Assembly (NCBI GenBank): GCA_013289835.1
Contig: JABCZG010000011.1
Coordinates: 1 to 64,000, forward strand
Direction: 5' to 3'
DNA from: Acidobacteriota bacterium
GTDB taxonomy: Bacteria > Acidobacteriota > Terriglobia > Acidiferrales > UBA7541
Length of the DNA: 64,000 nt
The notes under the pieces are model-generated. The model ran no database searches. It was given only the letters and a program-made list of their open reading frames with translations, and was not told where the DNA came from. Below, piece after piece: positions 17,052 to 25,912 of the stretch; positions within the stretch are counted from its first letter, which is position 1; each line of letters begins with the position of its first letter. A program made the position numbers and the translations under genes.

Positions 17052-20003
17052 ATGTGGGCATTCAGCAATGCATCGATTCATCGAAAACTGCTCCTTGTAA
17101 TCTTCAGCACCAGCATTCTGGGGCTAGCCACGGCGTGTCTGGCATTCGAAATCTATGAGAGGGCGAGCTATCGCGCGTCGATGGTGAGCGCACTGGCATC
17201 GGACGCCGACACTCTGGGTTTGGGGACGGCGGCTGCACTAACGTTTAACGATCGAGACTCCGCAGCGGAACTGCTGGCGACGATTCGAGCCGAGCGCAAC
17301 ATCGTGATTGTGACCCTCTACGACAAGCAGAGTGAGATCTTCGCAGAGTACCGAAGGGCAGGGTTGGATCCGAGTTTCAAGTTACCTATGCTGAAGGAAG
17401 AGGGAGCGGTCTTCGGAGCGGAGAACCTAACGCTGCACCGGAGCGTTTTTCAAGGCGGCGAGAGGGTTGGAGCCATTACGATCGTTTCGGATCTTGCCGA
17501 GTTTCACGCCAAAATGGCGAAATACCGGGAGATATCCCTGCTGGTGCTGGTGGCATGCGCGTTCACGACCTTCCTGGTGTCCTCGCGATTGGTACGGTTG
17601 ATCAGCGAACCGATCCTGCAGCTGGCTGCGCTGACGGAGCGAGTTTCCACAAACGAAGACTATGCGTTGCGGGCGGCCGTCGGGGGCAAGGATGAGCTGG
17701 GAAAACTGGTGGGATCGTTCAACCAGATGCTGGATCGAATTCAGGAACGCGACCGAGCACTGAAGGGCGCGAAGGAGGGACTCGAAATTCGCGTGCAAGC
17801 ACGGACGGAAGAGTTGCAGAGAGAGGTCGTCGAGCGTAAGCGATCCGAAGAGCTGCAGCGCCTCGGGTATGATGCAACGCGCCTGCTTGCGAAATCCGAT
17901 ACCGTGGAAGAAACCATGCCCGAAATCCTGGAAGTCATCTGCAAAGGGATGGGCCAGGAGGTGGCGACCATCTGGAAACTGGAGGAGACGGCCAACACGC
18001 TGCGATGCACCCACGTCTGGCAGCAGCCTGGGGAATCAGCGGAAGAATTTCTGGAGGCGACGCGCCAGTGTTTGCTGCCTTCCAACGGAGGGATACCGGG
18101 CCGCGTTTGGCTGAGCCAGCAACCTGAATGGATAGAGGACCTCACGAAGGACAGCGATTTCACGCGTAAGGAAGCGGCTGCCGCGAGCGGGTTGCGGTGC
18201 TATCTGGCCGTGCCGATTTTTCAAAACGCGGAATTGGGCGGTTTGCTGGAATTGTTCAGCAGGAAGGCACAAAAACCAGACCAGGATATGCTTCGCCTGA
18301 GCATGGCGCTGGGAAGTCAAATCGGGCAATTCACGAGCCGAAAAGAAGCGGAAACAAATCTGGTCCAGGCCAAGGAAGTAGCGGAAGCCGCCAGCCGCGC
18401 CAAGAGCGAATTCCTGGCCAACATGAGCCATGAAATCCGCACGCCGCTGAACGGGGTCATCGGGATGACGGACCTGGCGCTGGATACGGAGCTCAACCCG
18501 GATCAGCGGGAATATCTGGAGACGGTGAAGATGTCGGCAGATTCGCTGCTGACGGTGATCAACGACATTCTGGATTTTTCCAAGATTGAGGCGGGGAGAA
18601 TCGACCTGGAAGCGCTTGATTTCGACCTGCGCGAATGCCTGGAGACGACGCTGAAGATGCTGGCGTTGCGAGCGGACGAGAAAGGACTGGAATTGCTGTG
18701 CGAGGTGGCACCGGAAGTGCCGAACCTGGTACGGGGAGATGCGAACCGCCTGCGCCAGGTGGTAAACAATCTTATAGGAAACTCCATCAAATTTACGAAC
18801 CATGGCGAGGTGGCGCTGCGAGTGAAAAGCGAGGTCCGCCAGGGCAACCATATTCTGCTGCAGTTCACGGTAGCGGACACCGGGATCGGAATCGCCGAAG
18901 ATAAGCGCGAATCGATCTTCGAGCCGTTCACGCAGGCAGATACTTCCACAACACGCAAGTACGGAGGAACCGGTTTGGGGCTCACCATCTCAACGCGACT
19001 GGTGGAGATGATGGGGGGAACGATTTGGGTAACCAGCGAAGTAGGACGGGGAAGCGAGTTCCACTTCACCCTGCAACTGCAAGCTGTGGATTCGCACGCG
19101 GTTGAAATCGGAACGATCGCCCCACCTGAAATCCTGCGAGGCGTGAGAGTCCTGGTGGTGGACGATAACCGCACGAACCGGCGGATTCTGGATGGGATGC
19201 TGAACCGCTGGGCGATGAAAGTGACACAGGCGGAAGGAGGGGAAGAAGCATTGGAGGAATTAGGCGCCGCACAAAACGCGGGGGATCCGTACCGGCTGGT
19301 CTTGACGGATATGCACATGCCGCATATGGATGGATTTGCGCTAGTGGAACGAATCCGTGAGAACCCGAAGCTTTCCACGGCGACCATCATGATGCTGACT
19401 TCGGCGGGCCATCGAGGGGATGCGGCGCGGTGCCAGGAGTTGGGAGTTTCCGCCTATCTGCTGAAGCCCATCCGGCAATCGGAATTGCGAGAGGCGGTTG
19501 CGCGCGTACTCGGCGCCAAGGAACAGGAAGGGGCGATTCCGCTGATCACGCGGTACTCATTGCAGGATGCGCGGGAGCCTTCAGCAATACTGCGTATCGT
19601 GCTGGCGGAGGACAATCTGGTGAACCAGCGGCTGGCGACGCGGCTGCTGGAAAAGCGTGGTCACTTTGTGGTGGTGGCGAGCAACGGGCAGGAGGCGGTG
19701 GCGGCATTCGAACGGGAGAAGCCGGATTTGATTTTGATGGATGTGCAGATGCCGGAGATGGATGGATTGGAGGCCACTGCAGCGATCCGTGCGAAAGAGA
19801 AGGGCACAGGGAACCGCGTGCCGATTGTGGCGTTGACGGCGCACGCGATGAAAGGTGATCGCGAGAAATGCCTGGCGAATGGAATGGATGGGTATCTTAC
19901 AAAGCCGATCCGGCCGCAGGAGCTGGACGAGGTGTTGGAGAGTTATCTGGCGAAGCGCGCGGAGGGAGCGGCCATGCGGGAGCCTACGCTTAGCAAGAAA
20001 TAG
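17052..20003 (+). CDS. CHASE8 hybrid histidine kinase with GAF and two receiver domains
   Basis: 983 residues from ATG 17052 (a GTG at 17043 is also possible). In order: membrane helix (about 11-33), CHASE8 periplasmic sensor (about 34-150), membrane helix (about 160-180), HAMP (180-235), GAF (about 277-434), HisKA with phosphorylated H460 ([16 protein letters not shown]), HATPase (about 565-677, with DTGIGI and GTGLGL boxes), receiver 1 (D753 in LVLTDMHMP) and receiver 2 (D897 in LILMDVQMP). There is no Hpt domain and no output domain, so phosphate must pass to a separate protein. Co-transcription with a YfiR-like protein and a TonB-dependent receptor points to envelope or ligand sensing through CHASE8. 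Confidence 0.93.
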   Translation: MWAFSNASIHRKLLLVIFSTSILGLATACLAFEIYERASYRASMVSALASDADTLGLGTAAALTFNDRDSAAELLATIRAERNIVIVTLYDKQSEIFAEYRRAGLDPSFKLPMLKEEGAVFGAENLTLHRSVFQGGERVGAITIVSDLAEFHAKMAKYREISLLVLVACAFTTFLVSSRLVRLISEPILQLAALTERVSTNEDYALRAAVGGKDELGKLVGSFNQMLDRIQERDRALKGAKEGLEIRVQARTEELQREVVERKRSEELQRLGYDATRLLAKSDTVEETMPEILEVICKGMGQEVATIWKLEETANTLRCTHVWQQPGESAEEFLEATRQCLLPSNGGIPGRVWLSQQPEWIEDLTKDSDFTRKEAAAASGLRCYLAVPIFQNAELGGLLELFSRKAQKPDQDMLRLSMALGSQIGQFTSRKEAETNLVQAKEVAEAASRAKSEFLANMSHEIRTPLNGVIGMTDLALDTELNPDQREYLETVKMSADSLLTVINDILDFSKIEAGRIDLEALDFDLRECLETTLKMLALRADEKGLELLCEVAPEVPNLVRGDANRLRQVVNNLIGNSIKFTNHGEVALRVKSEVRQGNHILLQFTVADTGIGIAEDKRESIFEPFTQADTSTTRKYGGTGLGLTISTRLVEMMGGTIWVTSEVGRGSEFHFTLQLQAVDSHAVEIGTIAPPEILRGVRVLVVDDNRTNRRILDGMLNRWAMKVTQAEGGEEALEELGAAQNAGDPYRLVLTDMHMPHMDGFALVERIRENPKLSTATIMMLTSAGHRGDAARCQELGVSAYLLKPIRQSELREAVARVLGAKEQEGAIPLITRYSLQDAREPSAILRIVLAEDNLVNQRLATRLLEKRGHFVVVASNGQEAVAAFEREKPDLILMDVQMPEMDGLEATAAIRAKEKGTGNRVPIVALTAHAMKGDREKCLANGMDGYLTKPIRPQELDEVLESYLAKRAEGAAMREPTLSKK

Positions 20004-20074
20004 GGGCTGACGGAGACGCGACGTTTGCGACGAGTCTGCAGTGTCGCCTGTGAGAGTGGATAGACCGATTTCAT

Positions 20075-20749
20075 CTACTTGAAGCTTGAGGCAGACTTCT
20101 TGCGCGGCGCGGGAAGAAGCAAGCGCTTGGGGCCGCTGACGAAGGGATTGCCGCGTTCGTAGAAGCGAAGGGGGCGATCGGCGGCTTGGGTAATGCCAAT
20201 GCGAACCGATTTGCCGATTGGTCCGGCGGGAGCGGCGATGGCGCCGAGCCAGAGCGAGCCGGGGGCGCAGAGGTCCATGCCATCGTGGCGGCGGTCAATT
20301 TGAAAAGCGGCGGCGAGGCGTCCGGGGCCGCGGGTGAGGTCGAGCAGGCGAGTGGTTTTGCGATGATGCTGCATGAGCTCGATGCCGTCGAGCGGTTCGA
20401 GAGCGCGGATGAGAACGGCGGCGGCGATTCCGGGCGGTTCGCTCACAACATTGAGCATGAAGTGCGCGCCGTAGTTGAAGAAGATGTAGGCGTGGCCCTG
20501 GGCCAGGTACATGGAGCGGATGCGCGGAGTGGGGCCATGGAAATGGTGGCCGGCGGGATCGCCGGGTGGATAGGCTTCGGTTTCGACGATGCGACCGCTG
20601 AGGCGTCCGGCGGGGAGATCGTGCACGATAACTTTGCCGATGAGGAAGCGCGCGAGCGTGATGGTGCGGGTGGGAAGTTCGGAACGCTGCAAAGGACGGA
20701 TTGCGAATTTTGCTGGGGAGGATTTGACGGTGGCGGGCGCGGCGGACAT
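20075..20749 (-). CDS. DNA-3-methyladenine glycosylase (AAG/MPG family)
   Basis: 224 residues, full length for the AAG family. It excises alkylated purines (3-methyladenine, hypoxanthine) in base-excision repair. Diagnostic segments are RIVETEAY (catalytic Glu region, about residues 53-60), MYLAQGHAYIFFNYG, NVVSEP, IRALEP and LTRGPGRLAAAF. The C-terminus is short and basic. The gene sits 12 bp from the GNAT gene on the same strand and may be co-transcribed with it. Confidence 0.92.
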   Translation of the reverse strand: MSAAPATVKSSPAKFAIRPLQRSELPTRTITLARFLIGKVIVHDLPAGRLSGRIVETEAYPPGDPAGHHFHGPTPRIRSMYLAQGHAYIFFNYGAHFMLNVVSEPPGIAAAVLIRALEPLDGIELMQHHRKTTRLLDLTRGPGRLAAAFQIDRRHDGMDLCAPGSLWLGAIAAPAGPIGKSVRIGITQAADRPLRFYERGNPFVSGPKRLLLPAPRKKSASSFK

Positions 20750-20760
20750 AGGATAGCGAA

Positions 20761-21081
20761 TCAGAGTGAGAGGATACGCTGGAGATCGTCCGCGGAGAGC
20801 ATGTCTTGATATTCAGGGTGCTTGGCGAGATACCGGGAGACGTAGGGGCAGAGCGGAACGACGCGGAGATGATTGGCGCGCGCGAATTCGAGGGCGGTGC
20901 GGGCGAGTTTTGCGGCTAGACCGTGGCGTTGGAGAGGCTCGGGCACCTCGGTGTGATCGAGGTTGATGTGATGGGGGAAGCGGCGGTAGGTAAGCAGGGC
21001 ACACCGGCCGTCGACGGTGGCTTCGAAGCGCTGCGCGGCGACGTTGTTTTCGACGGCGATGCTATCGAGATTCAGGTCCAC
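20761..21081 (-). CDS. YjdJ-type GNAT N-acetyltransferase
   Basis: 106 residues from the GTG at 21081. The frame is open to 21207, but that N-terminal part does not look like protein. The sequence fits the short GNAT subfamily (NAT_SF_4/YjdJ): VENNVAAQRFEATVDGRCAL, the acetyl-CoA loop PEPLQRHGLAAKLARTAL, and the CPYVSRYLAKHPEY end. Members use acetyl-CoA, with substrates mostly unknown. It lies directly upstream of the DNA glycosylase gene. Confidence 0.78.
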   Translation of the reverse strand: MDLNLDSIAVENNVAAQRFEATVDGRCALLTYRRFPHHINLDHTEVPEPLQRHGLAAKLARTALEFARANHLRVVPLCPYVSRYLAKHPEYQDMLSADDLQRILSL

Positions 21082-21203
21082 GGGGCACCTGGTGCTTTGA
21101 CTGATTTGAAGACCACGGAATATTTGTGGCTGAAGTAGAACTTTTCGGGATGGCTCATGAGTTTTCGCTTGACCGGGAAAGTCTATCAGGGATTTCAGGA
21201 AAA

Positions 21204-21650
21204 TCACGGGTTTGGGGAATCGAGGGGCTCGTTGTTGAAGAGGCGGGCGAGCTCGGCGTGGTCAATGACCACGGCGGGATCGCGCTGGATGGCGTCGAAG
21301 TATTTTTTCTGGAAGGCGTCGCCGGATTCCGTGGGGACAAACATTTTCCTGGCGAGGGCGATCGAGGTGCTGGTGTATTCGGCGGTGATGGGCTCTTTGG
21401 CGGCCAGCGTTTCGTCAATGCGCACGACGAATTCGGAGATGTTGTGGAGCCATGCGAATTGCGCGTGGTCAATGACCAGGCGAAAGAGTTCTCCGGTATT
21501 GACGTAGCCGTGTTCGCGCTCGTATTCGCGTCGCTCCATGTCGAGGAGGGTTTTGTGGAGTTTCAGGAGCGCCAGGCGGAGGGTGATGAGTTTTTCGCGG
21601 GGCGAAGAATCGTTGTTCGAAGGGGGAAGATTGGCGTTTGGAGAATTCAT
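21204..21650 (-). CDS. Hypothetical helical protein
   Basis: 148 residues, largely helical and cytoplasmic (LALLKLHKTLLDMERREYER, then HAQFAWLHNISEFVVRIDE). The N-terminus is polar and low complexity. I do not recognise a named family. The base composition is normal for the window and a plausible promoter lies just upstream, so I take it as a real gene. It is separated from the GNAT gene by about 120 bp. Confidence 0.65.
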   Translation of the reverse strand: MNSPNANLPPSNNDSSPREKLITLRLALLKLHKTLLDMERREYEREHGYVNTGELFRLVIDHAQFAWLHNISEFVVRIDETLAAKEPITAEYTSTSIALARKMFVPTESGDAFQKKYFDAIQRDPAVVIDHAELARLFNNEPLDSPNP

Positions 21651-21668
21651 AGTCGTGATGGTCAGTCT

Positions 21669-21697
21669 ATTGTGCGACAGGCGGTGAAAAATTTCAA
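21669..21697 (-). promoter_or_regulatory. Candidate sigma-70 promoter
   Basis: Minus strand TTGAAA (21697-21692), 17-bp spacer, CACAAT (21674-21669). Five and four matches to consensus. Transcription would begin about 15-18 bases before the ATG of the hypothetical gene at 21650. Confidence 0.4.
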
Positions 21698-21772
21698 AAT
21701 GGTTGGGGCAGGGGAAAGGAATTTACGCAGAGAGCAGGGAGCTCAGTGGACGCGGGGACCACAGAGAAGACA

Positions 21773-22705
21773 TTAGTCGTGGTAGCGCTGCTCGCCGACG
21801 GGCAGGGCGATGGGGAGGCGGTTGCCTTGCGGGGGGAGCGGGCACGTGGAGAAAGGCGTGTAGGCGCAGGGGGGATTTTCGAGGTGGTTGAAGTCGAGGA
21901 CGAGTTCGCCGGGCTTGTCGACGCCGTTGGTTGGGAAACCGGTGTAGAGGAAGCGGCAGGCGCCGTAGGTGGTGGTGGTGCTGGTGGTGTCGCGAAGGAT
22001 GAAGAAAAGCTTTGCGACAGCGGCATCTTCGACGACGGGTTCGAGGCGGAATGTTTTTCCGGCGAGGGTGAATTCGGCGGCGCCGGGGACGGGCTCGTCG
22101 TAGTTGGTGCCGACGAGAGTAACGAGAGTGATTGTTTTGGCGGGGGAATAGGGAATCCATTTGGCGGTGACGCGATAGCTCGAGTCGGGCGCGAACCATT
22201 TGAGGCCGTGGAAGCCGGTGATGGAGGGCGAATGGGAATCCTTGATGCGAAGGGCGAAGCGGGCTTCGCGGCGGATGACGTACATGTTGAGAGTGCCGAT
22301 CGTTAGATGTGGAGAGACTTTGTCGTTGTTGGCTTCGGCGCGGAGAGATTGCGGTTCTGCTGGGGCGCCGGCGACGAGAAGATCTTTGGGGAAGCCGCCA
22401 GGCGGCGGATTCAGCATGACGGTTTCGCCTTCGAGATGGAGGATGGCGAGGTGCGCGGGGCTGGCGGCGAGATGGATTTTGTTGTCGGTAGCAGAGCCGA
22501 TGGGGTTGTCGCCGGGCTGGAGCCATTCAAGGCCGGTGAGAGAGAGCCAGCCGTCGGGCTTGAGAAGATCAGCGGTGTGGTCGGTGCGCCATGTGGCTAG
22601 GTCTTTTTGCCATGTGGCGTCTTGCGCGGAGATGGAGACTGAAAAAAGGGCGGCGAAGATTACCGCGAGCAGGAATTTTCGGGTGGAGAGGATTTGAAAG
22701 CGCAT
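21773..22705 (-). CDS. Exported DUF1684 protein
   Basis: 310 residues: a signal peptide (RKFLLAVIFAALFSVSISAQ, cleavage near 28) and a DUF1684 domain. Landmarks are WRTDHTADLLKPDGWLSLTG, the FHGLKWFAPD strand, the conserved GACRFLYTGFP segment and the C-terminal DFNHLENPPCAYTPFSTCPL with paired cysteines. DUF1684 proteins are widespread in Acidobacteria and Bacteroidetes without known activity. A TATAAT lies only five bases before the ATG, which suggests a leaderless transcript. Confidence 0.88.
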   Translation of the reverse strand: MRFQILSTRKFLLAVIFAALFSVSISAQDATWQKDLATWRTDHTADLLKPDGWLSLTGLEWLQPGDNPIGSATDNKIHLAASPAHLAILHLEGETVMLNPPPGGFPKDLLVAGAPAEPQSLRAEANNDKVSPHLTIGTLNMYVIRREARFALRIKDSHSPSITGFHGLKWFAPDSSYRVTAKWIPYSPAKTITLVTLVGTNYDEPVPGAAEFTLAGKTFRLEPVVEDAAVAKLFFILRDTTSTTTTYGACRFLYTGFPTNGVDKPGELVLDFNHLENPPCAYTPFSTCPLPPQGNRLPIALPVGEQRYHD

Positions 22706-22710
22706 GAGGG

Positions 22711-22716
22711 ATTATA
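22711..22716 (-). promoter_or_regulatory. TATAAT box five bases before the DUF1684 start codon
   Basis: Minus strand TATAAT (22716-22711), then CCCTC, then ATG (22705). Normal -10 to start-site spacing would place transcription initiation at the A of the ATG. No clear -35 hexamer and no Shine-Dalgarno are present. Confidence 0.5.
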
Positions 22717-22785
22717 GCGTGAACGAATCTTTTTGCCATTAATTGCGCGTAGCAAGAAAAAAGATGCGACGGAGTGAAAAACAAA

Positions 22786-22795
22786 CTGGTACCAG
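22786..22795. repeat. 10-bp palindrome CTGGTACCAG
   Basis: A perfect palindrome followed by CGCTAACG in the divergent region between DUF1684 and pntAA. The short tail CGCTAACG/GGCTAACG also occurs beside a hairpin at 38.55 kb, so it may be a dispersed element rather than an operator. Confidence 0.35.
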
Positions 22796-22946
22796 CGCTA
22801 ACGAAATTGGCTCCTTCGAGTGTATGCTTTGGGGTCGGTGGACCTGTTCTTAGGAAGGTTCTCGCATTGAACTTGCTTGGAAGTTTCTCGCCTATGAATC
22901 CCGATCTTCAGCATGACATCTTATTTCCGCGAGTGGAGGAAGCTTC

Positions 22947-24137
22947 ATGATTGTCGGTGTGCCGCGCGAGAGCTTTCCCGGAGAGAAGCGCGTGGCGCTG
23001 GTGCCCGCGGCGATTCCGAATTTGAGTAAAGCGGGATTGCAGGTCGTTGTCGAAGCGGGGGCAGGAATTGGAGCGGGTTACCCGGACGCGGACTACGCGG
23101 CGAAGGGGGCCAAGATTGTTGCATCGCGCGCGGAAGTCTTTGGGGCGGCGGACATCGTGCTGCAGGTGCTCTGTTACGGCTCCAACGACAAGACTGGAAA
23201 GGCGGATCTTCCGCTCTATCGCCGCGATCAGGTGCTGATCGGTTTTTTGAGGCCGCTGGGTTCGATCGAAACGATTCAGGAAATCGCGGCCAAGGGCGTG
23301 ACTTCGTTTTCGGTGGAACTGATGCCGCGGACGACGCGCGCGCAGAGCATGGACGTGCTGTCGTCGATGGCCACCATCTGCGGATACAAGGCAGTGGTGC
23401 TTGCGGCGGATACTTCGCCGCGGATTTTTCCCATGCTGACGACGGCCGCGGGAACGATCACGCCCGCGCGCGTGTTTGTGATCGGCGCGGGCGTGGCGGG
23501 GCTGCAGGCGATTGCCACGGCGCGGCGGCTGGGCGCGGTGGCTTCGGCGTACGATCTGCGGCCGGCTGCAAAGGAACAGGTGCAGAGCCTGGGTGGAAGA
23601 TTCGTGGAGCTTCCGATCGAGGCCAAGGATGCGGAGGACGCGCGCGGGTACGCGCGGGCGCAGGATGAAACGTTTTACAAACGGCAACGCGAGCTGCTGG
23701 GAAAAGTCGTGGCCGAGAGCGACGTAGTGATCAGCGCGGCGGTTATTCCCGGAAAGAAGCCGCCCATCCTGGTGACCAAAGAGATGGTGGCAAGCATGGC
23801 GCCGGGATCGGTGATTGTGGACCTGGCCGGTGAGCGCGGAGGGAATTGCGAGCTGACGCGGCCGGGAGAAATCGTGGTGGCGCACGGTGTGACGATTATC
23901 GGCTGGTTTAATCTGGCGAGTACCGTGCCGTATCACGCGAGCCAGATGTACGCGCGCAATGTGACGGCGTTCCTGCTCTACCTTATTAAGGATGGGAAAC
24001 TGCAGCTGAATTTGGAGGATGAAATCGTGCGCGACACGCTGCTGACCCACGGAGGCGAAGTGGCGAACGCGCGCGTGAGGGAGTTCTTTGGACTGCCAGC
24101 CTTGCCCGCGCAGGCGAAGGAGGTGGCAAAGCCATGA
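22947..24137 (+). CDS. pntAA: NAD(P) transhydrogenase subunit alpha part 1 (NAD-binding)
   Basis: 396 residues, the cytoplasmic NAD(H)-binding domain I of proton-translocating transhydrogenase. It starts MIVGVPRESFPGEKRVALVP, typical of the family, and contains the dinucleotide fold VFVIGAGVAGLQAIATA near residues 172-188 and the RDQ loop region (YARAQDETFYKRQRELL). With the next two genes it makes the three-subunit transhydrogenase seen in many Alphaproteobacteria and Acidobacteria. The reaction exchanges hydride between NADH and NADP coupled to proton entry. The stop overlaps the next start by 4 bp. Confidence 0.96.
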   Translation: MIVGVPRESFPGEKRVALVPAAIPNLSKAGLQVVVEAGAGIGAGYPDADYAAKGAKIVASRAEVFGAADIVLQVLCYGSNDKTGKADLPLYRRDQVLIGFLRPLGSIETIQEIAAKGVTSFSVELMPRTTRAQSMDVLSSMATICGYKAVVLAADTSPRIFPMLTTAAGTITPARVFVIGAGVAGLQAIATARRLGAVASAYDLRPAAKEQVQSLGGRFVELPIEAKDAEDARGYARAQDETFYKRQRELLGKVVAESDVVISAAVIPGKKPPILVTKEMVASMAPGSVIVDLAGERGGNCELTRPGEIVVAHGVTIIGWFNLASTVPYHASQMYARNVTAFLLYLIKDGKLQLNLEDEIVRDTLLTHGGEVANARVREFFGLPALPAQAKEVAKP

Positions 24138-24439
24138 AGCTGGACCTGCTTACCAGTCTTTATGTTTTCATGCTGGCGGCGTTCATCGGGTTTGAAGTGA
24201 TCCGCCGGGTTTCGCCGCTGCTGCACACGCCGCTGATGTCGCTCACGAATGCGCTGGATGCGATCGCCGTTGTGGGCGCGATCATTCTCGCGGGGGAGTA
24301 TCACGCGCATGGCGCGATGATGGCAAGAATTCTGGGAACAATCGCGATCGTGGCCGCCACTAGTAACATCGTCGGTGGATTTTTGATTACCGACCGGATG
24401 CTCAAAATGTTCAAAGCCAGCGGGCCGAAGAAACCATGA
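24134..24439 (+). CDS. pntAB: NAD(P) transhydrogenase subunit alpha part 2 (membrane)
   Basis: 101 residues with three membrane helices (LTSLYVFMLAAFIGFEVIRR, TNALDAIAVVGAIILAG, ILGTIAIVAATSNIVGGFLI). This is the separate alpha-2 membrane subunit of the split transhydrogenase, part of the proton channel. It overlaps both neighbours by 4 bp (ATGA), consistent with translational coupling and fixed stoichiometry. Confidence 0.95.
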   Translation: MKLDLLTSLYVFMLAAFIGFEVIRRVSPLLHTPLMSLTNALDAIAVVGAIILAGEYHAHGAMMARILGTIAIVAATSNIVGGFLITDRMLKMFKASGPKKP

Positions 24440-25830
24440 CCAACCTGCCGGGCGTGGAAACCGTTATCGAGATCACCTATTTAATTGCCACCGCGCTTTT
24501 TATTCTTTCGCTGAAATGGCTGAGTTCGCCGACGACGGCGCGGCGCGGAGTGTTTGCAGGCGAATTAGGGATGCTGCTGGCGATTGCCGGGACGCTTTTG
24601 CACCACGGCATCGTGGAATACAAATGGATTGTCATCGCGCTGGTGCTGGGAACGATTATTGGCGTGCCGCTTGGCGAAGTGGCGATGACTGCCGTTCCTC
24701 AGCGGACGGCCCTGAGCCATGCCTTTGGCGCGCTGTGCGTCACCCTGGTGGGCACTGCGCATTTTTATCTGGGCGCGCCGAATCTTCCGCGGTTCACGAT
24801 GGGCGTGCTTGCGTTGGAAGTCATTCTCGGCTCGCTGACGTTTACGGGAAGTCTGATGGCTGCGGGAAAATTGCAGGAGATCCTGCCGCAGCGGCCCATC
24901 ACTTATAAAGGACAGAACATCGTCAACCTCGGACTTCTGGGTATCGCAGTCGTGGTGGCCGGGATTCTGGTGGCGCACCAGGAGAAGACGCAGCTGTTCC
25001 CGTTGATTGTCGGGATTCCGCTTTTGTTCGGCGTGATGATGATCATTCCGATCGGAGGCGCGGATATGCCGACGGTAATATCGCTTTTGAATTCGTATGC
25101 GGGGTTGTCGGCGGCGGCGATGGGATTCGTGCTGGACAGCAAACTGTTGATCATTGCGGGCGCACTGGACGGGGCTTCCGGCCTCATTCTTTCCGTGAAC
25201 ATGTCGAAAGCGATGAACCGCTCGTTTTCGAATGTGCTGTTTGGGGCCTTTGGACAGGAGCAGACGGCTGTAGCCGGTCACAAGGATGCGCGGCCGGTGC
25301 GCAGTGCGACGCCGGAAGAAGCGGCGGCGATTTTGTCCGCCGCGAATAAAGTGGTCATTGTTCCGGGCTACGGAATGGCGGTCGCGCAGGCGCAGCACAA
25401 AGTGCGGGAATTGTATGACGCGTTGACGAAGCGCGGCGTGGACGTGAAATTCGGGATTCACCCGGTGGCCGGCCGCATGCCGGGCCACATGAACGTATTG
25501 TTGGCGGAAGCGGATATTCCCTACGACAAGCTGCTGGACATGGAAGATGTCAACGGTGACTTCCCGCAGACGGATGTGGCGCTGGTGATCGGGGCGAACG
25601 ACGTGACCAATCCGGCGGCGCGCACGGATGCGAGCAGCCCGATTTTTGGCATGCCGATTCTGGACGTGGACAAGGCGCGCACGGTGATGGTGATCAAACG
25701 CAGCATGGGCGCGGGTTTTGCGGGAATCGAAAATCCCCTGTATTACCTTGATAAGACGCTGATGCTTTTCGGAGACGCGAAATCATTTGTCGGTTCAATT
25801 GTGCGCGAACTCGGCGGCGGGCACGAATGA
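24436..25830 (+). CDS. pntB: NAD(P) transhydrogenase subunit beta
   Basis: 464 residues: an N-terminal membrane domain with about eight to nine helices (residues 1-265) and the C-terminal NADP(H)-binding domain III (about 285-464) with the inverted nucleotide loop VIVPGYGMAVAQAQ, GRMPGHMNVLLAEA and VALVIGANDVTNPAA. Complete for the family (460-465 residues). The operon is a closed three-gene unit. No other gene is linked downstream, where a convergent permease gene ends 82 bp away. Confidence 0.96.
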   Translation: MTNLPGVETVIEITYLIATALFILSLKWLSSPTTARRGVFAGELGMLLAIAGTLLHHGIVEYKWIVIALVLGTIIGVPLGEVAMTAVPQRTALSHAFGALCVTLVGTAHFYLGAPNLPRFTMGVLALEVILGSLTFTGSLMAAGKLQEILPQRPITYKGQNIVNLGLLGIAVVVAGILVAHQEKTQLFPLIVGIPLLFGVMMIIPIGGADMPTVISLLNSYAGLSAAAMGFVLDSKLLIIAGALDGASGLILSVNMSKAMNRSFSNVLFGAFGQEQTAVAGHKDARPVRSATPEEAAAILSAANKVVIVPGYGMAVAQAQHKVRELYDALTKRGVDVKFGIHPVAGRMPGHMNVLLAEADIPYDKLLDMEDVNGDFPQTDVALVIGANDVTNPAARTDASSPIFGMPILDVDKARTVMVIKRSMGAGFAGIENPLYYLDKTLMLFGDAKSFVGSIVRELGGGHE

Positions 25831-25912
25831 CGCTTCATAGTCACTAACCCTCGGCTTTTCCAACAAAATTGATTTCCCAATCAAGAGGTGAAGCCGATTT
25901 GTGCGCCTACTC

